Source: CAIKMD01 sp963729935
Lineage (GTDB): Bacteria > Pseudomonadota > Alphaproteobacteria > ATCC43930 > CGMCC-115725
Direction of reading: 5' to 3'
Assembly: GCA_963729935.1 (NCBI GenBank)
Contig: CAVSPW010000005.1
Span: forward strand, 682,001 to 746,000
Length of the DNA stretch: 64,000 bases
The notes beneath the pieces are model-generated. The model was not told where the DNA came from, ran no database searches, and saw only the letters and a program-made list of their open reading frames with translations. Positions 42,571 to 51,342 of the stretch are shown piece by piece; the first letter of the stretch is position 1, and every line of letters begins with the position of its first letter. Position numbers and translations under genes: made by a program.

Positions 42571-43196
42571 GGCAACACGCGCAACGCCTGCGGCGATCGG
42601 CGCTCGGCCGCCTGCCGAAGCCGCGGATCGGTCTTCTCGGCGGCTCTTTCAATCCCGCCCATGAAGGCCATCGTCATGTCAGCCTCGAAGCCTTGAAGCG
42701 GCTTCGGCTCGACGAAGTGTGGTGGCTGGTCGCGCCGCAGAACCCGCTGAAGCCGGTCGCCGGCATGGCGCCCTATGCCGAGCGCCTGAAGCAGGCTTCG
42801 GCGATCGCGCGCGATCCGCGCATCCGGGTACTCGATCTCGAGGCGAACCTCGGCACGCATTACACCGCGGATACGGTCGCCGCGCTTCAGGCGCTCTTCC
42901 CGCGCCAACATTTCATCTGGCTGATGGGCGCCGACAATCTCGCGCAGATCCGCTATTGGCGGCGCTGGCGCTCGATCTTCCGGCGGCTTCCCATTGCGGT
43001 CTTTGCGCGGCCTACCTATTGTCTGCGCGCCTTGGCCGAACTCGCGGCCAAGCGTTTCGCGCACAAGCGGATAAGACCGCCGGCGCGGCGCTTGTCCCGG
43101 TTGACGCCGCCGGCATGGACTTTCCTGCACGTGAAACTCGACCCAAGCTCGGCAACTGCAATCCGCTCCCGTCGGGGAGCCACATCCCGGAGGTGA
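42567..43196 (+). CDS. nadD: Nicotinate-nucleotide adenylyltransferase (non-canonical start)
   Basis: Clear NadD: RIGLLGGSFNPAHEGHRHVS (nucleotide-binding motif), WWLVAPQNPLKP, HFIWLMGADNLAQI. The reaction is NaMN plus ATP to deamido-NAD. The C-terminus looks shortened or diverged after KLDPSSATAIRSR, but still holds the ISST-like SSATAIR element. There is no ATG, GTG or TTG in frame between a TTG at 42240, deep in proA, and the motif at about 42624. CTG 42567 overlaps the proA stop as CTGA, copying the ATGA junctions of proB and proA, and is my choice; CTG 42588 or 42612 are alternatives. Length from 42567 is 209 residues. Confidence 0.82.
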   Translation: MRQHAQRLRRSALGRLPKPRIGLLGGSFNPAHEGHRHVSLEALKRLRLDEVWWLVAPQNPLKPVAGMAPYAERLKQASAIARDPRIRVLDLEANLGTHYTADTVAALQALFPRQHFIWLMGADNLAQIRYWRRWRSIFRRLPIAVFARPTYCLRALAELAAKRFAHKRIRPPARRLSRLTPPAWTFLHVKLDPSSATAIRSRRGATSRR

Positions 43197-43594
43197 CCGC
43201 CATACCGCGCTCGACTCGAACAAAACCGCGTCGCAAGGCGAAAGCTTCGCCGGCGCAATCCCTTCTCGCTCTCGCCCAGACGATCCTCGAGGACGGCAAG
43301 GCCGAAGATCTCGTCGTCCTCGACCTCCACGGAAAATCCGACATCGCCGATTACTTGCTGATCGCCACCGGGCGCTCGCAGCGTCAGGTCACGGCGCTGG
43401 GGCAGAGGCTGATCGACGGCATCAAGGCGGCGGGCCATGCCAAGCCGAGGGTCGAAGGATTGCGCCATGGCGAATGGGTGCTGATCGACGCGGGCGACGT
43501 GATTGTCCATCTGTTCCGGGCCGAGACGCGCACTCATTACAACCTCGAGAAAATGTGGGGCGAGGCGCTCTCCGAAGCCGTCGGACACGCCTGA
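43193..43594 (+). CDS. rsfS: Ribosome silencing factor
   Basis: 133 residues from GTG 43193, which overlaps the nadD stop (GTGA). Core motifs: AEDLVVLDLHGKSDIADYLL, IATGRSQRQVTAL, HGEWVLIDAGDVIVHLF and YNLEKMWG. It binds L14 on the 50S subunit and blocks subunit joining in starvation. The first 18 residues are basic and variable. Confidence 0.95.
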   Translation: MTAIPRSTRTKPRRKAKASPAQSLLALAQTILEDGKAEDLVVLDLHGKSDIADYLLIATGRSQRQVTALGQRLIDGIKAAGHAKPRVEGLRHGEWVLIDAGDVIVHLFRAETRTHYNLEKMWGEALSEAVGHA

Positions 43595-43600
43595 CCGCCC

Positions 43601-44056
43601 ATGCGCCTTTCGATCGTCGCGGTCGGCCGCCAGAAGGCGGGACCGCTTAAGGACATCGAACGTCTCTATGCCGAGCGCATCACCTATTCGCTGAAGCTGC
43701 GCGAGGTCGAGGAAAGGCGCAAGCTCGCGCCCGCCGCGATGAAGGCGCGCGAAGCGACGCTGTTGCTGGACGCCGTGCCGAAAGGCGCCGCGATCGTCGC
43801 CCTCGATCAGCGCGGCACGGCGCTATCGAGCGCCGCCTTGGCTCAGCGGCTCGGCGCCTGGCGCGACGCCGGCACCGATCTCGCCTTCATCATCGGCGGA
43901 GCCGAGGGCTTGGCCGAGCCGATTCTGGAAAAAGCGCATTTCGTGCTGTCCCTGGGCGCGATGACCTGGCCGCATCTCTTGGTGCGCGGCATGCTCTTGG
44001 AGCAGCTCTATCGCGCACAGCAGATCCTCGCCGGGCACCCCTATCACCGCACCTAG
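43601..44056 (+). CDS. rlmH: 23S rRNA pseudouridine1915 N3-methyltransferase
   Basis: 151 residues, SPOUT methyltransferase. LRLSIVAVGRQK at the start, LDQRGTALSS, then the knot FIIGGAEGL and LSLGAMTWPHLLVRGMLLEQLYRA, followed by HPYHR. Six bases after rsfS; end of this transcript. Confidence 0.97.
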   Translation: MRLSIVAVGRQKAGPLKDIERLYAERITYSLKLREVEERRKLAPAAMKAREATLLLDAVPKGAAIVALDQRGTALSSAALAQRLGAWRDAGTDLAFIIGGAEGLAEPILEKAHFVLSLGAMTWPHLLVRGMLLEQLYRAQQILAGHPYHRT

Positions 44057-44105
44057 ACTCTTGTCGTCGCCGCCGGATGTTCAGCCACCCAGGCCGGCGA
44101 CGGCC

Positions 44106-44540
44106 TCACGCCTTCATGCCGGTCTTCGCGTAGAAATGATCGATCGCGGCCTCGGCGCAGACCTGATCCTGCTCGGCCGAGCCCGAGCTCACGCCGACGC
44201 CGCCGACGATCTCGCCATTGACCCAGACCGGCAGGCCGCCGCCGATGACGCTGAAATGCCCCCCATTGGTGACGTGGATGCCGAAGGTCGGTTTCCCGGG
44301 CACGCACAGCTCGTTGTAGATATGCGTGCCGCGGCGCGCGGCCGCGCCGGTGAAGGCCTTGTCGATCGCGATCGAGATGCTCGAAACCTTGCCGCCATCC
44401 ATGCGATCGAACGCGACAAGATGGCCCGATTCGTCGGTCACCGCGATGCACATCGGCACTTTGATCTCGCGCGCTTTCAGCGCCGCGCCCTCGATCAGGA
44501 TCTTCGCCTCTTCGATCGACAGCCGTCTAATCGTCAGCAT
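44106..44540 (-). CDS. GlcG/HbpS-family protein (DUF336)
   Basis: 144 residues. Family core: GHLVAFDRMDGGKVSSISIA, GIHVTNGGHFSVIGGGLPVW, and NGEIVGGVGVSSGSAEQDQV. The fold binds heme in HbpS and is often found as a small accessory in catabolic operons; function there is unclear. It overlaps the upstream DapA-like gene by 14 bases, so the two are coupled. Confidence 0.88.
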   Translation of the reverse strand: MLTIRRLSIEEAKILIEGAALKAREIKVPMCIAVTDESGHLVAFDRMDGGKVSSISIAIDKAFTGAAARRGTHIYNELCVPGKPTFGIHVTNGGHFSVIGGGLPVWVNGEIVGGVGVSSGSAEQDQVCAEAAIDHFYAKTGMKA

Positions 44541-45450
44541 GAACGAACTCCCTCCGCTTCAACACGGTCGTCTTGAGCACGGTCTCGAGCGCCGCCGTCT
44601 CTTCGCCGGTGAGCCCGACATAGGGCGGATAGGGCTCGCCCGCCGGGATCCCGATCGCCTTCATCGCGGCCTTCATCACCGGCGCGAGTCCGCGATGCAT
44701 CCATTTCGACGGGAACAGCGCGAATTGAAGCTGCAGCTTCGCGGCGCGCTCGTAATCCTTGGCAAGGAAGGCATCGACGATATGGCGCGCGATCTCGCAG
44801 GCCGGCGGCGGCATGGTGGCGCCGGCGCCGCCCAGCTCAAGCGTCGCCAGCAGCATCTGCATGGTCGTGAAATAGCGCGCATGCCCGGCAAGGTCGATTT
44901 CGACGATGAGCCGCCCGACGCGGGATAGATCGCGCGAGCTTTCCTTGATGAGTTGCACCTTGGGCAGCCGCGCAAGCGCGATCGTCGCGGGGATGGAGAC
45001 GTCCGCCCCCGGCCCCGGGTTGAGGTAAAGCGCGATCGGGAGTCCCGTTTCCTTGCCGACCGCCTCGAAATAGGAGACGAGATCGGCTTCGGTGGGCGGA
45101 CCGGCGAAAGGCCGCAACGGCGCCAGAAGCTGGACCGCCGCGGCACCGAGCTTTTCGGCGAGATGGGCGAGCTCGATCGCCGTCTTGAAGGATGGATGGG
45201 TGATTCCCACCATCACCGGCACGCGGCCGGCGGCGAGCTCGACCGTCGTGCGGATGAGCTGCTTGCGCTCTTCGAAGCTCAGATAGGTATATTCCTGAGT
45301 TTCAACGCCGGCCGCCACGATCATGGTCGCGCGGCAATCCTCGACCACGTAATCGATTTGGCGCGCCAGCGCCTTCTCGTCGAGCGTCAGATCCGCCTTA
45401 AAAGGCGTTAACGGCGCAACGATCAATCCCGGGCTGGCCATGGGTGCCAC
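44527..45450 (-). CDS. DapA/N-acetylneuraminate lyase family protein
   Basis: 307 residues, class I aldolase barrel. Schiff-base lysine in QLIKESSRD near residue 168 and the catalytic tyrosine in PIALYLNPGP. The GTTGE motif of true dihydrodipicolinate synthase is replaced by GVETQEYTYL, so the substrate is different, probably a 2-oxo acid other than pyruvate-semialdehyde condensation. Together with the GlcG-like gene it makes a small catabolic pair set between rlmH and gpmI. Confidence 0.85.
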   Translation of the reverse strand: MAPMASPGLIVAPLTPFKADLTLDEKALARQIDYVVEDCRATMIVAAGVETQEYTYLSFEERKQLIRTTVELAAGRVPVMVGITHPSFKTAIELAHLAEKLGAAAVQLLAPLRPFAGPPTEADLVSYFEAVGKETGLPIALYLNPGPGADVSIPATIALARLPKVQLIKESSRDLSRVGRLIVEIDLAGHARYFTTMQMLLATLELGGAGATMPPPACEIARHIVDAFLAKDYERAAKLQLQFALFPSKWMHRGLAPVMKAAMKAIGIPAGEPYPPYVGLTGEETAALETVLKTTVLKRREFVHADD

Positions 45451-45560
45451 TCGCTATAATGGTTAAACCGCGGTGATTTTGGGCGCGGCGCGCGGGCCGG
45501 TCAAGCCACGGCGGAAACCGCGCCCTTTCGCGCTATGCCCGGTTCGATTATAAGGCCGCT

Positions 45561-47120
45561 ATGCCGAACAGTCCCCGTCCGCGCCCCGTCGTGCTGTGCA
45601 TCCTCGATGGATGGGGCGAGCGCGCCGACGCCGCCGATAACGGCATTCTCCAGGCCAAGACCCCGAATTGGGACCGTTTCCTCAAGACCGTGCCCCGGGC
45701 GCATATGCAGGCGAGCGAATCCTTCGTCGGCCTGCCCAAGGGCCAGATGGGGAATTCCGAGGTCGGCCACATGAATTTGGGCGCCGGCCGTGTCGTGATG
45801 CAGGATCTTCCCCGCATCGATCAAGCGATCAAGGATGGATCGCTTGCCGACAATGAAGGGCTTCGCGCCTTTATCGCGGCTATGAAGGAAAGCGGCGGCA
45901 CGGCGCATCTTCTGGGATTGCTCTCGCCGGGCGGCGTGCACGCGCATCAGGACCATATCGCCGCGCTCGCGAAGGCGCTCGACACCGCGGGTGTTGCGGT
46001 CGCGCTCCACGTCTTTCTCGACGGTCGCGACACTCCGCCCAAGAGCGCCGAAACCTATCTCGCGAAGTTCATGAACGACGTCGCGGCCTGCAAACGCCTT
46101 CGCATCGCCACCGTAAGCGGCCGCTATTATGCGATGGATCGCGACAAGCGATGGGACCGGGTCGCCAAGGCCTACGCCGCACTCTGCGAGGCCAAGGGCG
46201 AGCACGCGCCCGATGCCATGGTCGCGATCGCGCAATCCTACGCCGCGGACAAGTCCGACGAGTTCATGCTCCCCACCGTGATCGGCGATTACCGCGGCAT
46301 GAAGGATGGCGATGGCGTGCTCTCGGCAAATTTTCGCGCCGACCGGGTGCGTGAAATCCTGACAGCCCTGCTCGATCCGGCCTTCACCGGATTTCCGCGC
46401 GGCCGCCTCACCCGTTTTGCGGCGGCGGCCGGCATGACCGAGTATTCGGCCGAGTTCAACCCCTTTCTCGCGACGCTGTTCCCGCCCGAAGCGCTCGACG
46501 ACACCTTCGGCGAGGTGGTCGCCCGCGCCGGCTTGACGCAGCTACGCATCGCCGAGACCGAGAAATACGCACATGTGACGTTCTTCTTCAATGGCGGGCG
46601 GGAGGCGGAGTTCCCGGGCGAGAGCCGCATTCTCGTCCCCTCGCCCAAGGTCGCGACCTACGATCTTCAGCCCGAAATGTCGGCGCGCGAAGTGACCGAT
46701 AAGCTCGTCGAAGCGATCGATGCCGGGCGCTTTGACGTCGTCGTCGTGAATTACGCCAATGCCGACATGGTCGGTCATACCGGCGATTTGAAGGCTGCGA
46801 TCAAGGCAGTCGAGACCGTCGACGACTGCCTCGGCCGTTTGGCCGATGCGGTGACGCGGGCGGGCGGAACGCTGCTGATAACCGCCGATCACGGCAATGT
46901 CGAGATGATGCGCGATCCCAAGACCGGCCAGCCGCACACCGCGCATACCACCAACCCGGTGCCGCTGCTGCTGGTCAATCCGCCTGCCGGCGTCGCGGGT
47001 CTCCGCGATGGCAAGCTTTGCGACGTGGCGCCGACGCTGCTGCAGCTTCTCGGGCTGCCTCAGCCCGGCGCGATGACCGGTCAAGCCTTGCTCAAGCTGC
47101 GCGAGCGTGCTTCGGCCTGA
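45561..47120 (+). CDS. gpmI: 2,3-bisphosphoglycerate-independent phosphoglycerate mutase
   Basis: 519 residues. Metal site CILDGWGERADAADNGI, nucleophile serine in MGNSEVGHMNLGAGRVV, then SPGGVHAHQDHI, FLDGRDTPPKS, and NYANADMVGHTGDLKA with ITADHGNVE. It interconverts 2- and 3-phosphoglycerate in glycolysis. Overlaps the next gene by 14 bases. Divergent from the DapA-like gene. Confidence 0.97.
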   Translation: MPNSPRPRPVVLCILDGWGERADAADNGILQAKTPNWDRFLKTVPRAHMQASESFVGLPKGQMGNSEVGHMNLGAGRVVMQDLPRIDQAIKDGSLADNEGLRAFIAAMKESGGTAHLLGLLSPGGVHAHQDHIAALAKALDTAGVAVALHVFLDGRDTPPKSAETYLAKFMNDVAACKRLRIATVSGRYYAMDRDKRWDRVAKAYAALCEAKGEHAPDAMVAIAQSYAADKSDEFMLPTVIGDYRGMKDGDGVLSANFRADRVREILTALLDPAFTGFPRGRLTRFAAAAGMTEYSAEFNPFLATLFPPEALDDTFGEVVARAGLTQLRIAETEKYAHVTFFFNGGREAEFPGESRILVPSPKVATYDLQPEMSAREVTDKLVEAIDAGRFDVVVVNYANADMVGHTGDLKAAIKAVETVDDCLGRLADAVTRAGGTLLITADHGNVEMMRDPKTGQPHTAHTTNPVPLLLVNPPAGVAGLRDGKLCDVAPTLLQLLGLPQPGAMTGQALLKLRERASA

Positions 47121-48402
47121 CCGGTCGTCTCGCACCGCTTTGCCGCTGCTGCTCGCGGCAAGCTTCTTCTGTCTGCCCGCGCGCGCCGACGACGCGCCGC
47201 AGGCCAAACTCGAAGCGGTGCAGAAGGCGCTCGAAGCGAGCCGCCAGCAGCAACAGCAATCGAGCCAGCAGGCGGCGAGCCTCGCGGCGGAATTGGCGCG
47301 CCTGCGCCCGCAAGAAGTGGCCGCCGCACAAGCCGCGCAAGCGCATGAGGCGGCGCTGACCCGCCTCGAAGCGCAAATTTCGAGCCTTGCCCAGCAGCAA
47401 CAGGCGGCGAGCAACGAACTCTCCCGCCGCCGCCAGGAAGCGACGCAACTCGCGACGGCATTGTTGCATCTCGCGCGCAACCCGCCTTCGGGCGTGGCCC
47501 TGGCGGAGGGCGCGGCCATCGACGCCCTGCGTGCTGGAATCCTGTTGAGCGCAGCCATGCCGCCCCTCATCGACCGCGCCAATGTGCTCAGCCTTCAATT
47601 GAAGACGCTCTCGGATCTGCGCGACCAGATTCGCGAGGCCGAAGCGCGCCATCGCATCGAGAGCACCGGCCTCGCGAACGAGGAGGCGCGCATCCGCGAC
47701 ATGATCGCGCTCAAGACCTCGCTGCAGCAGAAGGCGGCGCAAGATGCGGCTGCGAACGGCCAACAAGCGTTGAAGCTCGCGGCGCAAGCGAACGATCTCA
47801 AAGATTTGATCGACCGCGTCGAGGCCGAAGCCCGCCGGCGCGAGGCCGAGGCCCAGGCCGAAAAGCAGCGGCAAGAGCGCCTGGCCGCCGCGGCCGCGCC
47901 GCCGCCCGCCGTCGAGCGCGGCTCGGGCCCCGAGGTCCAGGCAGCCATACCGGCGCCAAGGCTGATCGATCCGACCCGCCCGGCCTCGATCCGGCCGTTT
48001 TCGCAGGCGCGAGGGCAAATGTTCTATCCCGCCGCAGGCCCCGTGGTGGTGGCATTCGGCGCTGCGGAACCCGCGGGCGCGACCAGCAAGGGCATCACCT
48101 TCGAGACCCGCGCGGGGGCCCAGGTCGTCGCGCCTTTCGACGGCCGAGTCGTTTTCGCGGGTCCCTTCAAAGGATATGGCCAAATCTTGATCATCAGTCA
48201 CGGCGATGGCTATCATTCGCTGGTGGCTGGACTCGACAGGATCGACAGCAGTGTCGGCCAATGGTTGGTCGCCGGCGAACCGATCGGACTCATGCCCACC
48301 GGAGAGGCGAAGCCGCGCCTCTATCTCGAGCTGCGCCACGATGGGCAGCCAATTAATCCGTTGCCATGGCTGGCGACTCGCGATGCAAAGGTAAAAGGAT
48401 GA
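47107..48402 (+). CDS. EnvC-like murein hydrolase activator (coiled coil and M23 domain)
   Basis: 431 residues. GTG start inside the end of gpmI. Signal peptide ending near LPARAD. Residues 25-255 are a long glutamine- and alanine-rich coiled coil. The C-terminal LytM/M23 domain has KGITFETRAGAQVVAPFDGR, then VVFAGPFKGYGQILIISHGD. The usual zinc ligands H-x3-D are replaced (the segment reads ITFETRAG), so it should be a non-enzymatic activator of amidases, as EnvC is. Role: septal peptidoglycan splitting. Confidence 0.9.
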   Translation: MLRPDRSSRTALPLLLAASFFCLPARADDAPQAKLEAVQKALEASRQQQQQSSQQAASLAAELARLRPQEVAAAQAAQAHEAALTRLEAQISSLAQQQQAASNELSRRRQEATQLATALLHLARNPPSGVALAEGAAIDALRAGILLSAAMPPLIDRANVLSLQLKTLSDLRDQIREAEARHRIESTGLANEEARIRDMIALKTSLQQKAAQDAAANGQQALKLAAQANDLKDLIDRVEAEARRREAEAQAEKQRQERLAAAAAPPPAVERGSGPEVQAAIPAPRLIDPTRPASIRPFSQARGQMFYPAAGPVVVAFGAAEPAGATSKGITFETRAGAQVVAPFDGRVVFAGPFKGYGQILIISHGDGYHSLVAGLDRIDSSVGQWLVAGEPIGLMPTGEAKPRLYLELRHDGQPINPLPWLATRDAKVKG

Positions 48403-49772
48403 TGCGTTTCCCAGTGGCAGCGGCTTCGGCCGCGATGTTCGTGTTCTTGCTCGTCCCGCAGGGACGCGCGGCCGACACGCAACCCAATCCGCAATCGAAT
48501 TCAGAAACCTACCGGCAGCTCGACCTGTTCGGCGAAGTGTTCGAGCGCGTGCGCTCGGACTATGTCGAGGAGGTCTCCGACCAGCAGCTGATCGAGGCGG
48601 CGATCAACGGCATGCTCTCGACGCTCGACCCGCATTCGAGCTACATGAACGCGAAGAACTTCGCCGACATGCAGGTGCAGGTCCAAGGCCAATTTGGCGG
48701 GCTCGGCATCGAAGTCACGATGGAGAACGGCTTTATCAAGGTGGTCTCGCCGATCGACGACACCCCAGCCGCCAGTGCCGGATTGAAGCCCAATGATCTG
48801 ATCGTCGCGATCGACGGCGAGTCGGTCCAAGGGCTGAGCCTCGCCGATGCGGTCGAGCGTATGCGCGGGCCGGTCAACAGCTCGATCAAGCTCACGATCA
48901 AGCGCGAGAACCGCGATCCATTCGAGGTCACGTTGAAGCGCGCGGTGGTCAAGATCCAGTCGGTCAAGTCGCAGCTCGTGGGCAATGATGTCGGCTATAT
49001 CCGCATCACCAGCTTCAACGAGCAGACGGATAGCGGGCTCCAGGCCGCGATGAAATCGCTGCGCGGGAAAGCCGGCGCGAAGCTCACCGGCATCGTACTC
49101 GATCTGCGCAACAATCCCGGCGGGCTGCTCGACCAGGCCATCGGGGTGAGCGATGATTTCCTCGACAAGGGCGAGATCGTCTCGACTCGCGGGCGGCGGA
49201 CGGAAGACGCGCAGCGCTACGACGCGAAACCCGGCGACATCACCAACGGGCTGCCCATGGTCGTGCTGATCAATGGCGGCTCGGCCTCCGCATCGGAGAT
49301 CGTCGCGGGCGCGCTCAAGGATCATCACCGCGCAATCCTCCTCGGGACCCGATCCTTCGGCAAGGGATCCGTACAGACGATCATCCAATTGCCCGGTCAC
49401 GGGGCGATCCGCCTGACCACGGCGCGCTATTACACGCCGTCGGGCCGCTCGATTCAGGCCGAGGGCATTCAGCCCGACATCGTCGTCGAGCCGGCGAAAA
49501 TCCAGAAGATCGCCGAGGTGCAAATACAGCATGAGGCCGATCTGCGCGGCGCGCTCAAAAACACCGACCCCGACCAGGCCAATAAGAAGCCCGCCGACAA
49601 AACCGCCAAACCGGCGGACGCCTCGCCCGGCGCGGCAGCGCCGGGAGCCGGCGGTGCGCAATCGAGCACGGTCGATGTCTCGGTGATGGGAACGAGCGAA
49701 GATTATCAGCTCGCACGCGCGGTCGACATGCTGCGCGGCTTGGCGCTCTTCGGCCACCGCACGCCCGAGTGA
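48399..49772 (+). CDS. ctpA: C-terminal processing peptidase (S41 family)
   Basis: 457 residues from ATG 48399 in an ATGA overlap; AAAGG precedes it. Signal peptide ends at GRAAD. Order: N-terminal helical part, PDZ domain (GGLGIEVTMENGFIKVVSPI, then DDTPAASAGLKPNDLI), then the protease core with serine in INGGSASASEIVAGALKDH and lysine in RSFGKGSVQTI. Works in the periplasm, often on cell-wall hydrolases, which fits the EnvC-like neighbour. The tail is a proline/alanine-rich linker plus a conserved end. Confidence 0.96.
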   Translation: MMRFPVAAASAAMFVFLLVPQGRAADTQPNPQSNSETYRQLDLFGEVFERVRSDYVEEVSDQQLIEAAINGMLSTLDPHSSYMNAKNFADMQVQVQGQFGGLGIEVTMENGFIKVVSPIDDTPAASAGLKPNDLIVAIDGESVQGLSLADAVERMRGPVNSSIKLTIKRENRDPFEVTLKRAVVKIQSVKSQLVGNDVGYIRITSFNEQTDSGLQAAMKSLRGKAGAKLTGIVLDLRNNPGGLLDQAIGVSDDFLDKGEIVSTRGRRTEDAQRYDAKPGDITNGLPMVVLINGGSASASEIVAGALKDHHRAILLGTRSFGKGSVQTIIQLPGHGAIRLTTARYYTPSGRSIQAEGIQPDIVVEPAKIQKIAEVQIQHEADLRGALKNTDPDQANKKPADKTAKPADASPGAAAPGAGGAQSSTVDVSVMGTSEDYQLARAVDMLRGLALFGHRTPE

Positions 49773-49869
49773 GCGCCGCCGCGGACACAAACAACCGACA
49801 AGCAGGGCGCCGCTTGCCGCGCGGCGTGCTGTGCCGCCCGCATGCGGGCCCGGATCGGCGTTGAGGCAC

Positions 49870-50838
49870 ATGCGCTCGATCGTGATCGTCGGCCTTGCCG
49901 CGCTGGCGGCCATCGGCGGCGGAATGTGGTATTTCGGCCCTGATACCGGCCGCCAGCCGAGCCCTGCGCAGCGCGTGGCCGTCGCCTTGCCGCCCGTCAA
50001 TGGCGGCCCGGCTTTGCTCTTGCCCGCGCCGGATCCCGGCCTCGTCGAGAAAACGCCGGACGGGCTCTTGCCGATCATCGGAAAGGATGGGCGTCAGGCC
50101 TGGCAGGCCTATGCCCGCCCTTTCGATAGCGGCGAAAAGCGGTCGCGTCTGGCGCTGATCATCACCGGTCTGGGTCTCGACCGCGCCTTGAGCCAAGCGG
50201 CGACCGATCGCCTGCCTCCCGGCATCACCCTCGGGGTCGATCCCTATGCCGCCAATGTGAAAGACGCGATCAACCAGGCACGCAGCCTCGGCCATGAAAC
50301 GCTGCTCGGCTTGCCGATGGAGCCGCTCGACTACCCGCGCGTGGATCCGGGGCCGCTGACCTTGCTCGCCGCGCTGCCCGAAAGCGAGAACACGGCGCGC
50401 CTCAACAAGCTGATGGGCGAGGGATCGGGCTATGTCGGGCTGGTGGCGCAGTGGGGCGCGCGCTTCACCGCCGAGAAAGCCGCCTTGATCCCGATCCTCG
50501 AAACCCTGAAGCAGCGCGGCCTCATGTTCGTCGACAACAAGCCGCCGGTCGGGAACATGACCGCGCTGCTCGCAGGCCAGATGAAGCTGCCCTGGGGCGC
50601 GGCCAACCGCGTGATCGACAGCGACACCGCACCGGCGGCGATCGATCAGGCCTTGGCGGATCTCGAAGCGGACGCACAGCGCAGCGGCGCCGCCTTGGCA
50701 ATCGCCGCGCTGTCGCCCGCTATCGTCGACCACGTCGCGACTTGGGTGGCGACGCTCGACAAGAAGGGCCTAGCGCTCGCTCCGGCAAGCGCGATCGCCA
50801 ACCGCCAGAACACCGCGCCCCCGCCTGCCGCGCCGTGA
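49870..50838 (+). CDS. Divergent polysaccharide deacetylase family protein (DUF610)
   Basis: 322 residues. One N-terminal membrane segment (IVIVGLAALAAIGGGMWYFG), then a barrel with RLALIITGLGLDRALSQAAT, ITLGVDPYAANVKDAINQ, LLGLPMEPLDYPRVDPGPLT, and GLMFVDNKPP. In this family the usual NodB metal ligands are partly changed, so deacetylase activity is not certain. Placed between ctpA and rppH, as in many alphaproteobacteria. It overlaps rppH (GTGA). Confidence 0.9.
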   Translation: MRSIVIVGLAALAAIGGGMWYFGPDTGRQPSPAQRVAVALPPVNGGPALLLPAPDPGLVEKTPDGLLPIIGKDGRQAWQAYARPFDSGEKRSRLALIITGLGLDRALSQAATDRLPPGITLGVDPYAANVKDAINQARSLGHETLLGLPMEPLDYPRVDPGPLTLLAALPESENTARLNKLMGEGSGYVGLVAQWGARFTAEKAALIPILETLKQRGLMFVDNKPPVGNMTALLAGQMKLPWGAANRVIDSDTAPAAIDQALADLEADAQRSGAALAIAALSPAIVDHVATWVATLDKKGLALAPASAIANRQNTAPPPAAP

Positions 50839-51311
50839 CGCCGAAGCCGCCCAAGGATTACCGCCGCGGCGTCGGCATCCTGCTGCTCGATCCACGCAAG
50901 CGGATTTTCGTCGGCCGGCGCATCGATACGCCGGGCGCCTGGCAAATGCCTCAGGGCGGCATCGACAAGGGCGAGGAGCCGCGCGAGGCCGCTTTGCGCG
51001 AATTGAAGGAGGAAGTCGGGACCGACAAGGCCGAGATTATCGGCGAAACCAAGGAATGGCACATCTACGAGCTTCCCGGCGAGCTCCACCGCCAAGCCTG
51101 GGGCGGGCGTTATCGCGGCCAGGCGCAGAAATGGTTTGCGATGCGCTTCCTCGGCACGGATGCCGATATCCGCCTCGATGCGCATCATCCGGAATTCGAT
51201 GCCTGGCAATGGACGACGCGCGCCGAGCTGATCGCGCGCATCGTCGCATTCAAACGCCAGCTCTACCTCGACGTGCTGAAGGAATTCGAAGCGGTCTTCG
51301 CCGGTCGGTAG
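50835..51311 (+). CDS. rppH: RNA 5'-pyrophosphohydrolase (Nudix)
   Basis: 158 residues. Nudix box GGIDKGEEPREAALRELKEE followed by VG is complete. YRRGVGILLLDPRKRIFVGR and WQMPQGG at the start are RppH features, as are GGRYRGQAQKWFAMRF and FDAWQW later. It removes pyrophosphate from mRNA 5' ends and starts decay. GTG start coupled to the upstream gene. Confidence 0.96.
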   Translation: MTPKPPKDYRRGVGILLLDPRKRIFVGRRIDTPGAWQMPQGGIDKGEEPREAALRELKEEVGTDKAEIIGETKEWHIYELPGELHRQAWGGRYRGQAQKWFAMRFLGTDADIRLDAHHPEFDAWQWTTRAELIARIVAFKRQLYLDVLKEFEAVFAGR

Positions 51312-51342
51312 CCGGTTTGCGGCTCCGCCGGCGCCGTTGGCC

